DNA of 64,000 nucleotides from Ilex aquifolium (GCA_951799425.1 OX637401.1:14967501-15031500), one strand, 5' to 3'. Shown: positions 36,485 through 48,074, counted from the stretch's first letter. A program made the numbers and translations. Notes: a model not told the origin generated them from the sequence alone.

Positions 36485-37090
36485 TAACTATAGTAATTTC
36501 TAGATAAACCTAATATAAACTCATGTTCTTAATATAAAAGTGAACTATGCTTTCCAATGAATGACAGTAGTTTAACAAATAAGGTGGGAAGTAAGCAAAT
36601 GAGAGAACAAAGTTAGAAAATAAGGGTAGAACGGAAATTGATTCCACATTTATATATATTATAACTCCGGTGTCTACATCGGCGGACATAAGCAAGTACC
36701 TACTCGGCGTACTTGCCATAGCATTACAACCCAAGTAAGTTAAGAGAGTTCAACTAAAATAGTGTACCTGAGATTGATAAATCTCAATTCACGAATGAGA
36801 TCTACTCCATATGGAACCTTCTCAAAGGAAAACTCGTTAGCCTTGTTTAGAACTCTACGATTAAACAACATAGTGGACATGAATAAAGAAATAATACAGT
36901 TTTTAAGGTAAATCAACCACTGTCTTTTCACAATTTTAATTTTAAACTCTTCGGGCTATCACTAAATATATATAGAACTACACATCTATAATCAAGCAAC
37001 ACCTAACACCAGCATATTACAATGCTTTCGATAGTGTTGCACTCTCACTAGAAAGTAATACCTTCACAAGAAAAGCATATTCGTGCATCA
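36485..37090. other. Intergenic, no gene seen
   Basis: AT-rich DNA with no recognisable gene, RNA or transposon end. Confidence 0.4.
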
Positions 37091-37123
37091 CCCCCCACCC
37101 CCCCCCCCCCCCCCCACCCCCAC
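37091..37123. repeat. Poly(C) tract
   Basis: Thirty-three bases with only two A interruptions. On the minus strand it is a G tract with quadruplex potential. Confidence 0.9.
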
Positions 37124-37340
37124 CAACACACACATATATGTAATATACCCATAATTTATTAAGAAGAGAATTAAAACAAAACCCATAATTTATTAAGCAA
37201 GCAAAAGACAAGAGAACCCATGCATCATATTTTCGTCCTATTCATTTGAGAAAGCTCCTCTTCATAAGTTGTAGTTTTTGTCTTCTTTCCGTCGTATTGT
37301 TGTCTGGACATCTCACAATAGGGTAAATAATTCGATTTGA

Positions 37341-37430
37341 GGTTTGGTAAGGTGTAAGTCATCGGTTCAAATCCGATAAGGTGCTTTGCCATTTGTCATA
37401 AAACTCCAGCAAAGCATTCAAAATGAAATC
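37341..37430 (+). pseudogene. trnT: Plastid-derived fragment with the 3' half of trnT-GGU
   Basis: GGTAAGGTGTAAGTCATC and the T-arm CGGTTCAAATCCG followed by ATAAGGTGC match the 3' half of chloroplast tRNA-Thr(GGU) with a few substitutions. The T-stem pairs perfectly (ATCGG with CCGAT). The 5' half, from the D arm through the acceptor strand, is missing, so this is not a working tRNA. The following bases to about 37430 may also be plastid-derived. This is a nuclear plastid DNA insertion by inference. Confidence 0.65.
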
Positions 37431-37706
37431 ATCTTTTTTTTTTTTTTTGAGACATCTTGCCTTTTCTTTGCTTATTATTTTTTTCGTTTGACCCGATTTC
37501 CACCTAACATATAAGTGTTTAATTTAATGTGCGTCGAGTAATTACTTTTTTTTTTTTACGGAAGTAAGTACTTACTTCTTTTTTTTTTATCTGAAGGGAC
37601 ACAGAACGATTGCGCATGATTAAACCATTTAATGAATACATGTGACATTGTCACGTGACTGCATAAATAGGCAAAGTGCCTCTGTCTAAGTAATGGTTCA
37701 GACAAC

Positions 37707-37838
37707 TAGGGCTGTTAATCGAGCTGAATTCGAGCCTTTGTCAAGCCTAATTTACACATAAACGAGCTGGCTCGTTTAACAATTAACACATAAACGAGCC
37801 TTAAATAATGTTCAAGCTTGGCTTGATTAACAGCCCTA
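37707..37838. mobile_element. hAT-type MITE, 132 bp, perfect 8-bp duplication
   Basis: Terminal inverted repeats TAGGGCTGTTAATC and GATTAACAGCCCTA enclose 132 bp. The flanks CAGACAAC (37699-37706) and CAGACAAC (37839-37846) are identical, as expected for hAT transposition. It is too short to encode anything; a transposase must be supplied in trans. Confidence 0.9.
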
Positions 37839-37846
37839 CAGACAAC

Positions 37847-39184
37847 CAAGATGTATCATGGTTAACCGAACATATTCGTGACCTAGGCAAACAGATGGCG
37901 AAGTTGCTCGATCAACAAGGGAACCAAACAGTAGTGAGTAGAATCAAACAATGAAACTGAACCAAGGAGTAGCTAGGTTACCCCAAGTGCTTAAGCGCGG
38001 TGTAAAAGTGTAAAACCAATAGGGAATTTGCCTAAATTATTAACGTGATCTAAATAATAGGCGAACTAGAAAGGAAGTCTGAAAAGGCTCCAATACAAAT
38101 TACGGAAAATTCGGTTAAAAAATAGGTGTGTCATCTTTTTCAGTTGATGGTGTCATACAAGAGGGTATAAAATACTATAAATACCGGGTAAAACTTAAGT
38201 CTAAAGTGTCCACTTATTTTCCTGCAAGTTTTCTTTCTTATTCTCATAACCTTTACTGATTTAAGCATCAGAGTACTTCTAACCAATCCACTCCGGTCTT
38301 TGACAGTTTGTTTGTGTTGCAGGAGGAAGCTTCTTTCTTGTTCGTCATCCCAAGAAAAGTCGTATTTCAAAATTTGTATCGCCATTAATCAAAGGTACAA
38401 AAAAATTTCCTTGTAAATTATCTATACACATTTTTATTAATTTTTTAAATGATAAATCAACTTAAATTTTTATCCTCTACATATTTTTTCCCTCAAAAAT
38501 ATCACATCACTTATTTCTATCATATGTGCAATTATTTAATATTTGATTAATTTATAATTTAACATAATTTTTATTTTAGACATTATCCATCCACGATAAT
38601 ATACACATGTTGAAAATTTTTTGTCAAATTATGTATTTTGAGAAAATTGTCTATATTTTTTAAAAAAATAACGCGTAAAAATAAATTTTAAATGATATAA
38701 TTAAAGAAATGAAGAAAAAAGATTATTATCTAATATAATGAGATCAAATTTTTGGACATTCGAATTTTATGTTTCATCGTGCCTTCAAGCACGAGTTATG
38801 ACTAGTCATTCTATATGAAAAGTGAAACACCCAATGACATATAGTAAGTGATCCGACATGAAGAAAAAAAATTGATAAAAGATGTACTAGATAGAATCTT
38901 GATCCATTAATGTTTTAACATTTTAATGGTGGCCGGTAATGGTAGGAGTAGTTTTAACATGAGATTAAATATTACCAAACTGTAAAAATGGCATTTACAC
39001 TTATTCGGCTCTTTACATTGTGATAACAAACATTATTGGATTGAAACTCTCTCCATTATATTTTTACTCAATTTAAGTCCAACATAACATTTACCATGGA
39101 TTTAAGTGAAAAATATATTAAAATATTGAGATCTGATCGGATTTATTTGGTGAATTTTTAAAAAATAATAGAATAATACGTCAA
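37847..39184. other. Intergenic, no supported gene
   Basis: A frame just right of the MITE (about 37848-37950) reads NQDVSWLTEHIRDLGKQ and could be a retroelement gag remnant, but it is too short to assign. The remainder is AT-rich without recognisable features. Confidence 0.35.
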
Positions 39185-39439
39185 ACTACTATGAGTTATA
39201 CACCACAACAAAATGGTGTTGCTGAACATCGTAATAGAACTTTATTAGACATGGTAAGATTTATGTTAAATCATTCTTCCCTTGGACCTCAATTTTGGGG
39301 TGAAACTATTGTAGCTGTAATGTACTTACTTAACCTAGTTCTTACAAAAGTACTTGATAGAACTCCACGTGAATTATGGACGGATAGAAAGCCTAATTTA
39401 GAAAATTTAAAAGTTTTGGATTCTTCGGCTCATATATAA
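39185..39439 (+). pseudogene. Ty1/Copia integrase fragment
   Basis: The frame reads SYTPQQNGVAEHRNRTLLDM, then FWGETIVAVMYLLN and the RTPRELWTDRKPNLENLKV block typical of the Copia integrase C-terminal part. It is only a fragment; the catalytic N-terminal part and flanking LTRs are not seen. Confidence 0.82.
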
Positions 39440-39959
39440 CTTCCATAGCTTCCTCAATTTCTTTCTTTAGCTTTTATTTTTATTTTTTTGCAAGTTATCA
39501 TGAATCTTATGAAAGTAGCACTTATAAACGATATTGAAGATGGTGAGCTCAAAGTGCAATAATTCTTGATTGTTTCTGTAATTCTTTTTTTGTGTTCGGG
39601 CTTAACTTCGTTTGATATTATCTTACTATCAACTACTGTTTTGATGATCTAATTTGAGTGTAGTCTAGAACTTTAAGAGAATGCGATGTGTCTTATTCAT
39701 TGTTTAGAATTCTGGTAAACTCTATATTCTTGATAGGAATTCTGGTAAGTGTTGCCCACAACTATGGTAGAAGTAAAATATTTGAAATATAAATATTATA
39801 AAGAACTAATAAGTAATCAAAAATCAACGACCTGATATCTTCTTTTTACATTTTGCCTCTTTTATTTCTAATTGCACACTTATTTTATGCATACATAAAA
39901 CTACAAATATAGAGATAATATGGGTAAAAAGTAGAAAATAAATATTAAAATTATAATTC
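39440..39959. other. Non-Copia spacer between two Copia pieces
   Basis: About 520 bp separate the integrase fragment from the next Copia-like piece. It shows no Copia motifs and could be a nested insertion or rearranged DNA. No terminal repeats were found. Confidence 0.35.
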
Positions 39960-40400
39960 AAAATGAACATACAACGTACGTGTACATCAACTAGTGTAAT
40001 AAAAAGTAGAGATACAAGATTTCTAACAGAAGAAATTGACACAAGAAATTATACTAAATTAATAGAATTATTTGAAATTCTTAAAGAAAAAGAAATTTTG
40101 AATGATAGTGATTCAAGAATAACTGCTATAGAAATTATTTCAAAACCCACTTAAATATCCAATAATACAATTGAAAGAATTCAAAGAGAAAGCAACCCAT
40201 CCACAAGGTTTAAAGACTATCTCACTTTTATTAATGAAGAAAATATTGAACATCCATTAACTAGAGAGGAAGTCTTACCATCACCCCACTCAAATAAGTA
40301 GAAAGAAGTCATTCAAGATGAATTAGATTCTATTATTGAAAATGATGTGTGGGAATTAGTGAATTTGCCTGAAGATAGAAAATCAATTAAGTGTAAATAG
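39960..40400 (+). pseudogene. Ty1/Copia fragment between integrase and reverse transcriptase
   Basis: SRDTRFLTEEIDTRN and, after stops, FINEENIEHPLTREEV and VIQDELDSIIENDVWELVNL resemble the Copia linker that leads into reverse transcriptase. The reverse transcriptase itself is not present to the right. Stops and shifts show it is dead. Confidence 0.6.
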
Positions 40401-40884
40401 AAAATCCATGTTTAGACTTGGACAATATTGAGTCTCAGTTCAATCTGGATTCCACAGTTGGCGTCGAGTGCCTCTCATCTGTTTCCTAATGACTTTTTTT
40501 TTTCCTTTGAATGTCAATAATATTGTATAACTCTTACAATATTCCACTCCATGCAAGGTGGCTTTGAAACTTTAATCCCCACTTGGGATGATTTATTTTG
40601 AAGCTGTCATTTGACCCCCAATTTCTAGAAAAATCTGCGGTACTGAATTAGAATCGATAATTGAAAAAACTTAGGACTAATACTAAAAAAATTGAATTAA
40701 TCACAAGTTTTCTTGATTGATACTAAACTGATTCTATTAAATCATGATTCGATCTATTAGAATCGTAATTTGACAAGTTTGAATTATATATAACTTTCAA
40801 TACTATTCTAAAAAATTGCTTTTCACAGCCTTGAAAAATCCTTCAAGCTCTATAAACTTCAAGATAAACTTCTTTCACAGTTGT
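40401..40884. other. Intergenic, no gene seen
   Basis: AT-rich, no recognisable coding sequence. Confidence 0.4.
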
Positions 40885-40898
40885 TAGTGGGTACTTTT

Positions 40899-41110
40899 TT
40901 TTTGTTCAACGGTCAGGTGTGTTCGGGTCAATTTATACGCACCTCGATTAGTTCACTTTCTGACCTGGTCAAAGGCAGCCATCCAGTCGGGATTAGAGAA
41001 TTCATGAAGGATAAATCTCTCATAATTTGATTTCAAAAAATTATCAACAATCAAACTCAAAACATTTAAGTTTATAACTAATTTCTATTATGAGCTATTT
41101 CTCATAACTG
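40899..41110 (-). mobile_element. SINE-like insertion with a 14-bp target duplication
   Basis: Read on the minus strand it ends in the family core CTAATCGAGGTGCGTATAAA ... GACCGTTGAAC and an A tail. The flanks TAGTGGGTACTTTT at 40885-40898 and 41111-41124 are identical, the duplication expected from LINE-driven insertion. The 5' end does not show a clear tRNA head, so it may be truncated or rearranged. Confidence 0.7.
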
Positions 41111-41129
41111 TAGTGGGTACTTTTCACTT

Positions 41130-42059
41130 TCCTCTTAAATGACGGAAAAGAAAATAAAGAGAGATAACTAACCCACAACTTTTTTTAGTACTCCGCGGCC
41201 TTTCCACTGCACATTACACCTTACACCTAACCATTAAGCAAATTGAAAAAGCCCTCTCCCCCTCTCTCCCTCTCTCTCTCCCTCTCTCTCTCCCCACCCA
41301 CAGGCCACAACCATAAGCAATTTAAATATAGCAGCAGATATCTAAACAACTGTGTTCACACTTTTAATCTGTACATTAATCATTGATGATATCCACCATA
41401 AGACAAACAGTGCCAGTGAAACAGAGTTGTGTGCCAGAAGAAGCAAAGCTAGCTATCACTTTTCACTCTTCTACCGCATTACCTTCCTCTCTCTTTCATC
41501 TCAACAGACCAGAAGGAGGAAAAAAAAAAAGAGTAGAAGAAAGATAAAGTAATGTGTTTTTCAATGCCCTCCCTCTCATGGCCGAGCAGCTAGTTTGACG
41601 TTTAAGGCCCGGCATTACAGACCCACCGTCTATTACGGAGTTTTAAGCTGAGATTTTTGTATCATCACTTAGAAATACAGAGAGAGAGAGAGATACAAAT
41701 ACTATTTCTAAAAGGTCAACAGACATTGCCTTTCTTTATTTTTCTCTCTTGCTTCCTCTTCACTTTCCTCCATTTTCTCTCACTTTCTCTCTGTTCCTTT
41801 CTCTTTCTGCTCATAACTGTCTTCTTCTCCCACCTTTTTCTTTCCCATTTGAGTGAGTTACAAGGACAAGTATAATCACATTTCCTTTCAACTCCAACTT
41901 TTATTTCACTTTTTGCTTGCTTATTTCTTCAATTTACTTTGAGATTTTCCAAAAGCAGGTTCTGGGTTTTCTTTACTGATTCTTGGGTTTGATATAATTC
42001 TTCATTCTGGGTCTGTCTTGTTTTCCTCCAAACTGAGATTTCTTGTCTAATTCTGCAAT
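41130..42059 (+). promoter_or_regulatory. Promoter/5' leader region of the bHLH gene
   Basis: CT-rich tracts (41253-41293, and 41740-41840) lie upstream of the ATG at 42060, as is common in plant core promoters and leaders. A TATA-like TTTAAATATA is at about 41321-41330. Open frames starting at 41352 and 41657 would be upstream ORFs if transcription starts early. The transcript start and any leader intron cannot be fixed from sequence alone. Confidence 0.4.
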
Positions 42060-44739
42060 ATGGAGAAGGAAAATATGTTTGTGAACGAAAGGAACACATT
42101 AACACCCACTTGGAGTTCATCAAATTTTGGAATGGAAATTCAAACCAACGAGCTGAATTGTACTTCAGATCAACTTACCAATCACTTTTTCAATCCCAAT
42201 TGGGACAATACAGTGGATCAGAACGATCCCTTTGAGTCTGCTTTGAGCTCCATGGTCTCATCTCCGGTCACTTCCAATGCCGGCGGCGATGGCATTGTGC
42301 TCAGAGAACTCATCGGAAGACTAGGAAGCATTTGCAACTCCGGTGAAATCTCGCCGCCGTCTTACTTCGCCGGCAACAACAGTACTAACACTTCATGCTA
42401 CAGCACCCCCTTGAATTCCCCTCCCAAACTGAATTTGTCTATGATGGATCATCAGATCGGAGGAAATCTTCAAATTCCCGGAAACCATTTTCCAATTCAT
42501 CCAAGTTTGACACCATTTTGTTCAGATCCTGGATTTGTGGATAGGGCTGCAAGATTTTCTTGCTTTGGTAGCAGAAATTTTGGTGGCCCAACTGGCCAAA
42601 TTGGGTTAAATGAATCTGAATTTCCTCAAAAACTGATGAATTCCAGTAATCTCTCTAGATTATCAAGAAATCAGTCCTTCAAAGTTACCGCATCTCCAAT
42701 GGGTGCTCAAGAAAACAGAGAAGGCTTGTTAGATGGTAAAATTTCTGCTTCTGATGACAAATTCAGTGTGTTTTCGAGGTCTTCGACCCCGAAAAATGGA
42801 GAATTGGGTGATTCCCGGGAGGAATCTTCAGTTTCTGAACAGATCCCAGGTGGGGAAATTGGCTCAAAAACTCAAAATGATGCTAGTTCCAGAAAGCGGA
42901 AATCAATTCCGAGAGAAAAACCCAAAGAGATTTCATCTTCCTCTGCAAAAAATGCTAAGGTAATGTACTTTTGTGTGAAAAACTTGGTTACCAATTTATA
43001 ATTCTCTTCATAAACTTGAGTGAAAATTGAAGAAAGTTGAATTGCAGGCTGGAGCAGAGAATGATGAATCAAATTCAAAGAGAAACAAGCCAGAAGAAGG
43101 TAATAGAAATGAAAAAGAAGCTGAAAAATCTAAGGCAGATGATAATGAAACAGAGAAACAAAGCAAGGATAATCAAAAGCCTGCAGAGCCTCCAAAGGAC
43201 TATATTCATGTTAGAGCCAGAAGGGGTCAGGCCACAGATAGCCATAGTCTTGCTGAAAGGGTAAGAATTATGGCAATTCCCTCTCTGTTTAGTCATTCTC
43301 TCCATTTGAATTAATTAGATATAAGTTTATATTTCAATCCTGTTGATCTTCGTCGGGCAGGTTCGAAGAGAAAAAATTAGTGAGAGGATGAAATTTCTTC
43401 AAGATCTTGTACCAGGTTGCAATAAGGTGCTCATAACATACTAATTCAGCAGATTTTTTGGGCGATTATACTTGAATTTCTAGAGGGAAAGTGTAACAGG
43501 TCCTAAGTTGAGCTTGATTTTTCTTTACAGGTGACTGGAAAAGCTGTTATGCTTGATGAAATCATTAACTATGTGCAGTCACTGCAGCGCCAGGTCGAGG
43601 TAAATCCAGATTATCTCTATACATTTTAGACTGAGAGACTGAAGACAGAAAATAGAGAAACACAAAAACAAAAGATTTAACATGTTTCAACCTATAAGTC
43701 CTACACTAGGGGACCAAATGCCCACAAAGTGCTACATTTTTTATCATGAAGTCTTGGTGTTTTGCATACATAAATCACACACTCTTGTATATATATAGAG
43801 AGAGTCTCACAATTGAAGGGATTGAGAATAGGCAAAAATCGAAAAATTCCACCACCAATCATTGAAGTTTGGTTGATCCATCAGTCCAGGGATCAAATTT
43901 TCAACATCAAAATCTACCATTCTTATTTCTAATTGTATTCTGGTGTGATGCCTCTAAATTTATATGGATTATTCTTTCTTGTAGTTTCTTTCGATGAAAT
44001 TATCTACAGTCAATCCGAGAATGGATTTCAACATGGAAGCCCTTCTATCAAAGGAAGTAAGTCAATCCCATTTTCCTGTTCTATCTTCTCATCAAATCCC
44101 ATTTGGTTTTGGCTATAATCATATATACTTATGCAAATTCCATATCTCGCAGTCTCACGGATCTTTGCCACATACCACACACCAGTTCGATTCCTCAGCA
44201 CAGGCGTTGCCTTATGCATTCCAATCTCACCAAGGGTCAAACCTTCATTGTGCCATTCCTAATGGATCAGAGAATCCCTTCTCAATGAACCCTTTGAATG
44301 CTACAATGCATCGAAATCCTGGGATGCAGCTGCCTCCAATTAATTGTTTTGGTGAACCCGCCTCACAGGTAATTAGTGAAATTCCAATGATAAATATCAG
44401 TTGTAGATGTATTTCCTGCATAGTCTTTAACAATGGTGGAAAACTCGATTTTCCAGGCTTCAACATTCTGGGAGGATGACCTCCAAAGCCTTGTTCAGAT
44501 GGGCTTTGGCCAAAATCAATCAAATAACCTTCAAGGTGAGTAACTTTTTGAGACTTCTCAGTTTGCTCTTAGTCTCCAGCTATTGAATCTCCTTAACCCG
44601 ATCCACCAATTCTTGAATCTCTTTGCTTAGTTGTTCCTTCTCCCCGTAGAATTTAGAACCATATGAATTAAAATATCTCATACACTTGACTTTTGATGCA
44701 GGGACGACGGGCATAACGCGGATGAAAGTTGAGCTATGA
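42060..44739 (+). CDS. bHLH62: bHLH transcription factor, group XII (bHLH62/bHLH78-like), complete
   Basis: Coding exons: 42060-42959, 43048-43260, 43361-43426, 43531-43599, 43985-44056, 44153-44368, 44457-44535, 44702-44739. All introns are GT-AG and the joined frame has 550 codons plus TGA. The N-terminus carries [20 protein letters not shown] and [19 protein letters not shown], signatures of the bHLH62/78 subgroup. A basic patch [14 protein letters not shown] at about 280 may be a nuclear signal. The bHLH domain spans about residues 356-416: [19 protein letters not shown], then helix-loop-helix [19 protein letters not shown] and [17 protein letters not shown]. The H366-E370-R374 triad is that of E-box/G-box binders. 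The C-terminus ends TRMKVEL, as in relatives. Family members form dimers and act in growth and light/hormone responses. The gene symbol is by similarity; the exact orthologue is not certain. Confidence 0.95.
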
Positions 44740-44991
44740 TCAGTATTATCAACATTTCCAATTCAATTGAGGCCCCGAGTGAGAGAGGCCTCTGTAGATA
44801 CAGAGAAATTTGGATTCCTGAGAAAGATTCATTCTTATTAATTTCTAATATCAATTCTGCAATTGATTTTTTGAAGAATTCTTACAACCCATTGTATAAT
44901 TCTAGAACTGATTGGACCTAGTGGGGGCAAAATTTGACAAAACCACATGTAAGATGTTATAGCATGGCCAAAATTGCGTTGTAGAGTTGAT

Positions 44992-44994
<3 letters not shown>

Positions 44995-45029
<35 letters not shown>
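44995..45029. repeat. (AG)n microsatellite in the 3' region of the bHLH gene
   Basis: About 17 AG units begin about 255 bases after the stop codon, within the likely 3' UTR or just beyond. Confidence 0.9.
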
Positions 45030-45032
<3 letters not shown>

Positions 45033-46029
45033 ATTTATGTAAGTTTTTGTTTCAACCATGTCTTGTTTTGCATATTTCCTTACCATTGGGAGAATTAATG
45101 TCTTCTTTTTTTCTCTTCCTGGTTACTGCTGCAATTCTGTGCTAAGACAAGTTTCGTTTGTTTAATTACCAGCAAGGCAGAGAAAAACAATCCCTTTATC
45201 TCCATGTGGTGTGGTACCGTCGTACATAACTTTCATATGTTCCATAAATATGCATATAAGCTTGTCAATGGATCCGAATTTGATTAACCGAACATGGGTT
45301 GATTTTTATGACCCAATTATTAAAATTTGAATCAGAATCCGTTATATAATCTATCATGAAATTCGGTTATTGGTGCACCAATATATGATCCGATTTTGAT
45401 TGAATTCGAAGGCTATATACAGGTACATAAAAATATAGTGAAATTGATCCATTACTTGAGGAAATTAAGGTCCTGAAAAGTAATGAGAATATTAATTTTC
45501 ATGAAAAAGTAAGAAAATATAGATTTTTGGAGGGTAATTCGGTGATTTGGACTCGGTATGTACCCAAATTTTGACTTTACATGTTTCGACATTAATATTA
45601 ACAAAAGAAAAATGATACGTCAAGTATACGATAAAACGAAAATCGAATTATGTGAAATAGAGACAAATCATTAAAGGGTTAATTGTATTATATTTTTTTT
45701 ATCAGAACAAGATGAGTCATTAAACTATGCATAATGGGTACATAACATTGAAAAACTTAAAACAACCATTACAATCTTCTTTCGAGGATTCCAAATTTTC
45801 CCATCTTTTGATCAACTTTCTTGGAAGCCAAACAGAAAAAGTCACTTTTGACAGTGATTTGTTTTCTGGAAAAGTCATAGTCAGTGGGTAGAAGTTGATC
45901 GTGGGACAAAATGGAAACGATGTTACGTGAAATCGCGTGACTTGGGGAGGATTAGATTCTTATTAGAAACCAGCTGTTAGTGGGGACAACTGCTCTTTTT
46001 TGTCCAAATCACTGATTAACAATGAAATG

Positions 46030-46053
46030 ACACACACACACACACACACACAC
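46030..46053. repeat. (CA)n microsatellite
   Basis: About twelve CA units without interruption. Confidence 0.9.
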
Positions 46054-46255
46054 TACACTTGGCTGGAATCCAAAGTCATTTGATGATAACACGGGGTAAA
46101 AAAATACACCTATTTTCACATGTAATTTTCCCCATTTGATGAAAGTTACAATCCGATCGTGTCAAGTTTCCATTTATGAATAATGTTATGAATATATAAT
46201 ATTTTATCAAATCATGGATACCAAATGATATAGTATGTTGACAACAAAAAATTAA

Positions 46256-46525
46256 ATTTCATGTCGAAACGATCGAAACGTCTAAAATATTTTCGTTTCC
46301 ATGGAGATTCAAACGAATCATTGATTGAATATCAGAAATCCTATGTTTCAAGGATGTTTCGATAGGTTTCGAAGTGTTTTAACGTATTTTGACCTGTTTC
46401 GAAATGTTTCGGTGTGTTTCGACTTATGTTATGAAAATAAATTTTCAAATTTTTGTTTGTTTCCATCTTGTTTCCGTTTCCAAGTTCACCAAAATTGTAC
46501 ACCGAAACGAAATTTTGATCCTTGG
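46256..46525. repeat. Dispersed repeat rich in GTTTCGAAACG, second copy at ~60775-61045
   Basis: Both copies are built of CGTTTC/GAAACG-like words and end in AAATTTTGATCCTTGGTT. The inner parts appear in opposite orientation in the two copies, so the family may be palindromic. No target duplication was identified. Confidence 0.5.
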
Positions 46526-46634
46526 TTGGCAGACATTGGATGATTTGTAAAAGTCAATGAGATCCATTGATCCAACCACTCATATTGATTTAGTAAAAAT
46601 TTTGGTAAGTATAACTTTGTTGTCGATTTAAAAA

Positions 46635-46666
46635 AGTCACAAACTTCGACTAAGAAGTTTGTGACT
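46635..46666. other. Perfect inverted repeat (12-bp stem, 8-base loop)
   Basis: AGTCACAAACTT and AAGTTTGTGACT flank CGACTAAG. It is not next to a gene end, so a terminator or RNA role is not supported; it may be the centre of a decayed palindromic MITE. Confidence 0.6.
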
Positions 46667-47406
46667 AATATAGTAGTGTGGGATCCACTAATATACAATG
46701 AGTTTCACTTCAATTCATAGTAAGTGATCTCTCACTCAAAAAACTAAGGATCGATTTTAACTTTTTAGGATCGATTCCATATTTTCTTAGGATCAATTTC
46801 TTTTGATCTACATTGGATCTTAACTCTAATTTGATTTAACATAACTGCATTGGATCCTAGGTGTGGTAGATTTTTGCAAAACATTGTTTATACCTCAACC
46901 TTTTGAAATTTAATAATGGAATGGAGGAGGAGCATCAAAAGCCCAGGTTGGGTGTAGTGAAGGTGTGAGTTGGCTGAGGAATCAGAGAACTTTTTGCAAT
47001 CCCATCTACTTCAGAAATTTATGAAAAGAAAATCTGTGTGGATAAGTAGAAGAATAAAGTAGTGGAGTTGAGATGTAGATAGATACCCCCATCAAGATAG
47101 ACAAACTCTGCATCTCCATGAAAGCCTGTCACCAAAATCCAACCTTCCAAACACCAACAATCCAAATCTGAAATCAACAACTTTTCCTTCTTTTTTTTTT
47201 TTTTTTTTTCTGCAGAACTGGAGTAGGGCTATCTCACTTTTATCTGTGTCATGTGTTTGAGTTACAAAATTAAAAAAATTGGCAAGCAGTGACATAATTG
47301 TGTATATCTGACCCACCTCATAATCATAATGACGAAAATCTCGTGCATTAAACTATTAGTTTTAAGTCGCTATAATTCATATGTTGATGTATGCATAACA
47401 TGCAAG

Positions 47407-47576
47407 TAGGGGTGTTCAAATTTTTGATTACCCTCAAATTTCAATCTTACCCAACTTTATTGATCGGCTATCAAAAAAAATCAAGTAGGCCAACGGAAGA
47501 TCTTTTGATATCCCGTAAAAAATTGGGTAAGAATACAGAATACCTACAAAATTTATGTATTCCTACCCTACCCTAC

Positions 47577-47648
<72 letters not shown>

Positions 47649-48066
47649 CTCTAAAAATTAAAATTTAAAAATTTAGAAACCTTAATGTTTTATTGATGTT
47701 TATGACTTTCTTATATATGATTTATTGATATTTATAACTTTCTTGTTGTGTTTTATTGTAATTATTTATGTATTATTAAATTTATTGTATTTTCTTTAGA
47801 GTTATTGGTTTATTGTGTTAGTTAATTGGTGCAGACTACTTAATTAAATTGTTAAAATGATTCAAAAATTAATAACTAAAAAATATGTGTTCACTCGATT
47901 TCTTACCCAACTTCATACCCGATTGTTTTGGACGGAATTCGGGTAGGAATAGTACACTTGATCAGTTATGGTAGGCCAAGAAAAAGTTCTTCTGCAAAGT
48001 ACCGGATAAGAAGATGGAACACCATAATTCCTACCCATAGAATAGGGTAAACAGTGAACACCCCTA
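47407..48066. mobile_element. hAT-like non-autonomous element, 660 bp, perfect 8-bp duplication
   Basis: The ends TAGGGGTGTTCA and TGAACACCCCTA are exact inverted repeats over 12 bp. The flanks CATGCAAG (47399-47406) and CATGCAAG (48067-48074) are identical. The inside includes a long AT microsatellite and no transposase. Confidence 0.92.
47579..47645. repeat. (AT)n microsatellite
   Basis: About 33 AT units inside the hAT-like element. The Tyr-Ile open frame across it is not a gene. Confidence 0.95.
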
Positions 48067-48074
48067 CATGCAAG

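Larger units (their letters stand above)
45030..47406. other. Intergenic between the bHLH gene and a hAT-like element
   Basis: No gene was found. It holds a (CA)n microsatellite at 46030-46053, a GAAACG-rich repeat at about 46256-46525, a perfect 12-bp stem hairpin at 46635-46666 and a T20 run near 47191. Confidence 0.5.

Noticed and set aside
37310..37390. A functional tRNA gene
   Set aside because: Only the T arm and 3' strand are present; no matching 5' acceptor strand, D arm or box A is found.
37848..37950. Gag-like peptide NQDVSWLTEHIRDLGKQ
   Set aside because: Too short and without flanking retroelement structure to be called.
47391..47654. Open frame ending in a Tyr-Ile repeat
   Set aside because: The repeat is the translated (AT)n microsatellite inside a transposon.
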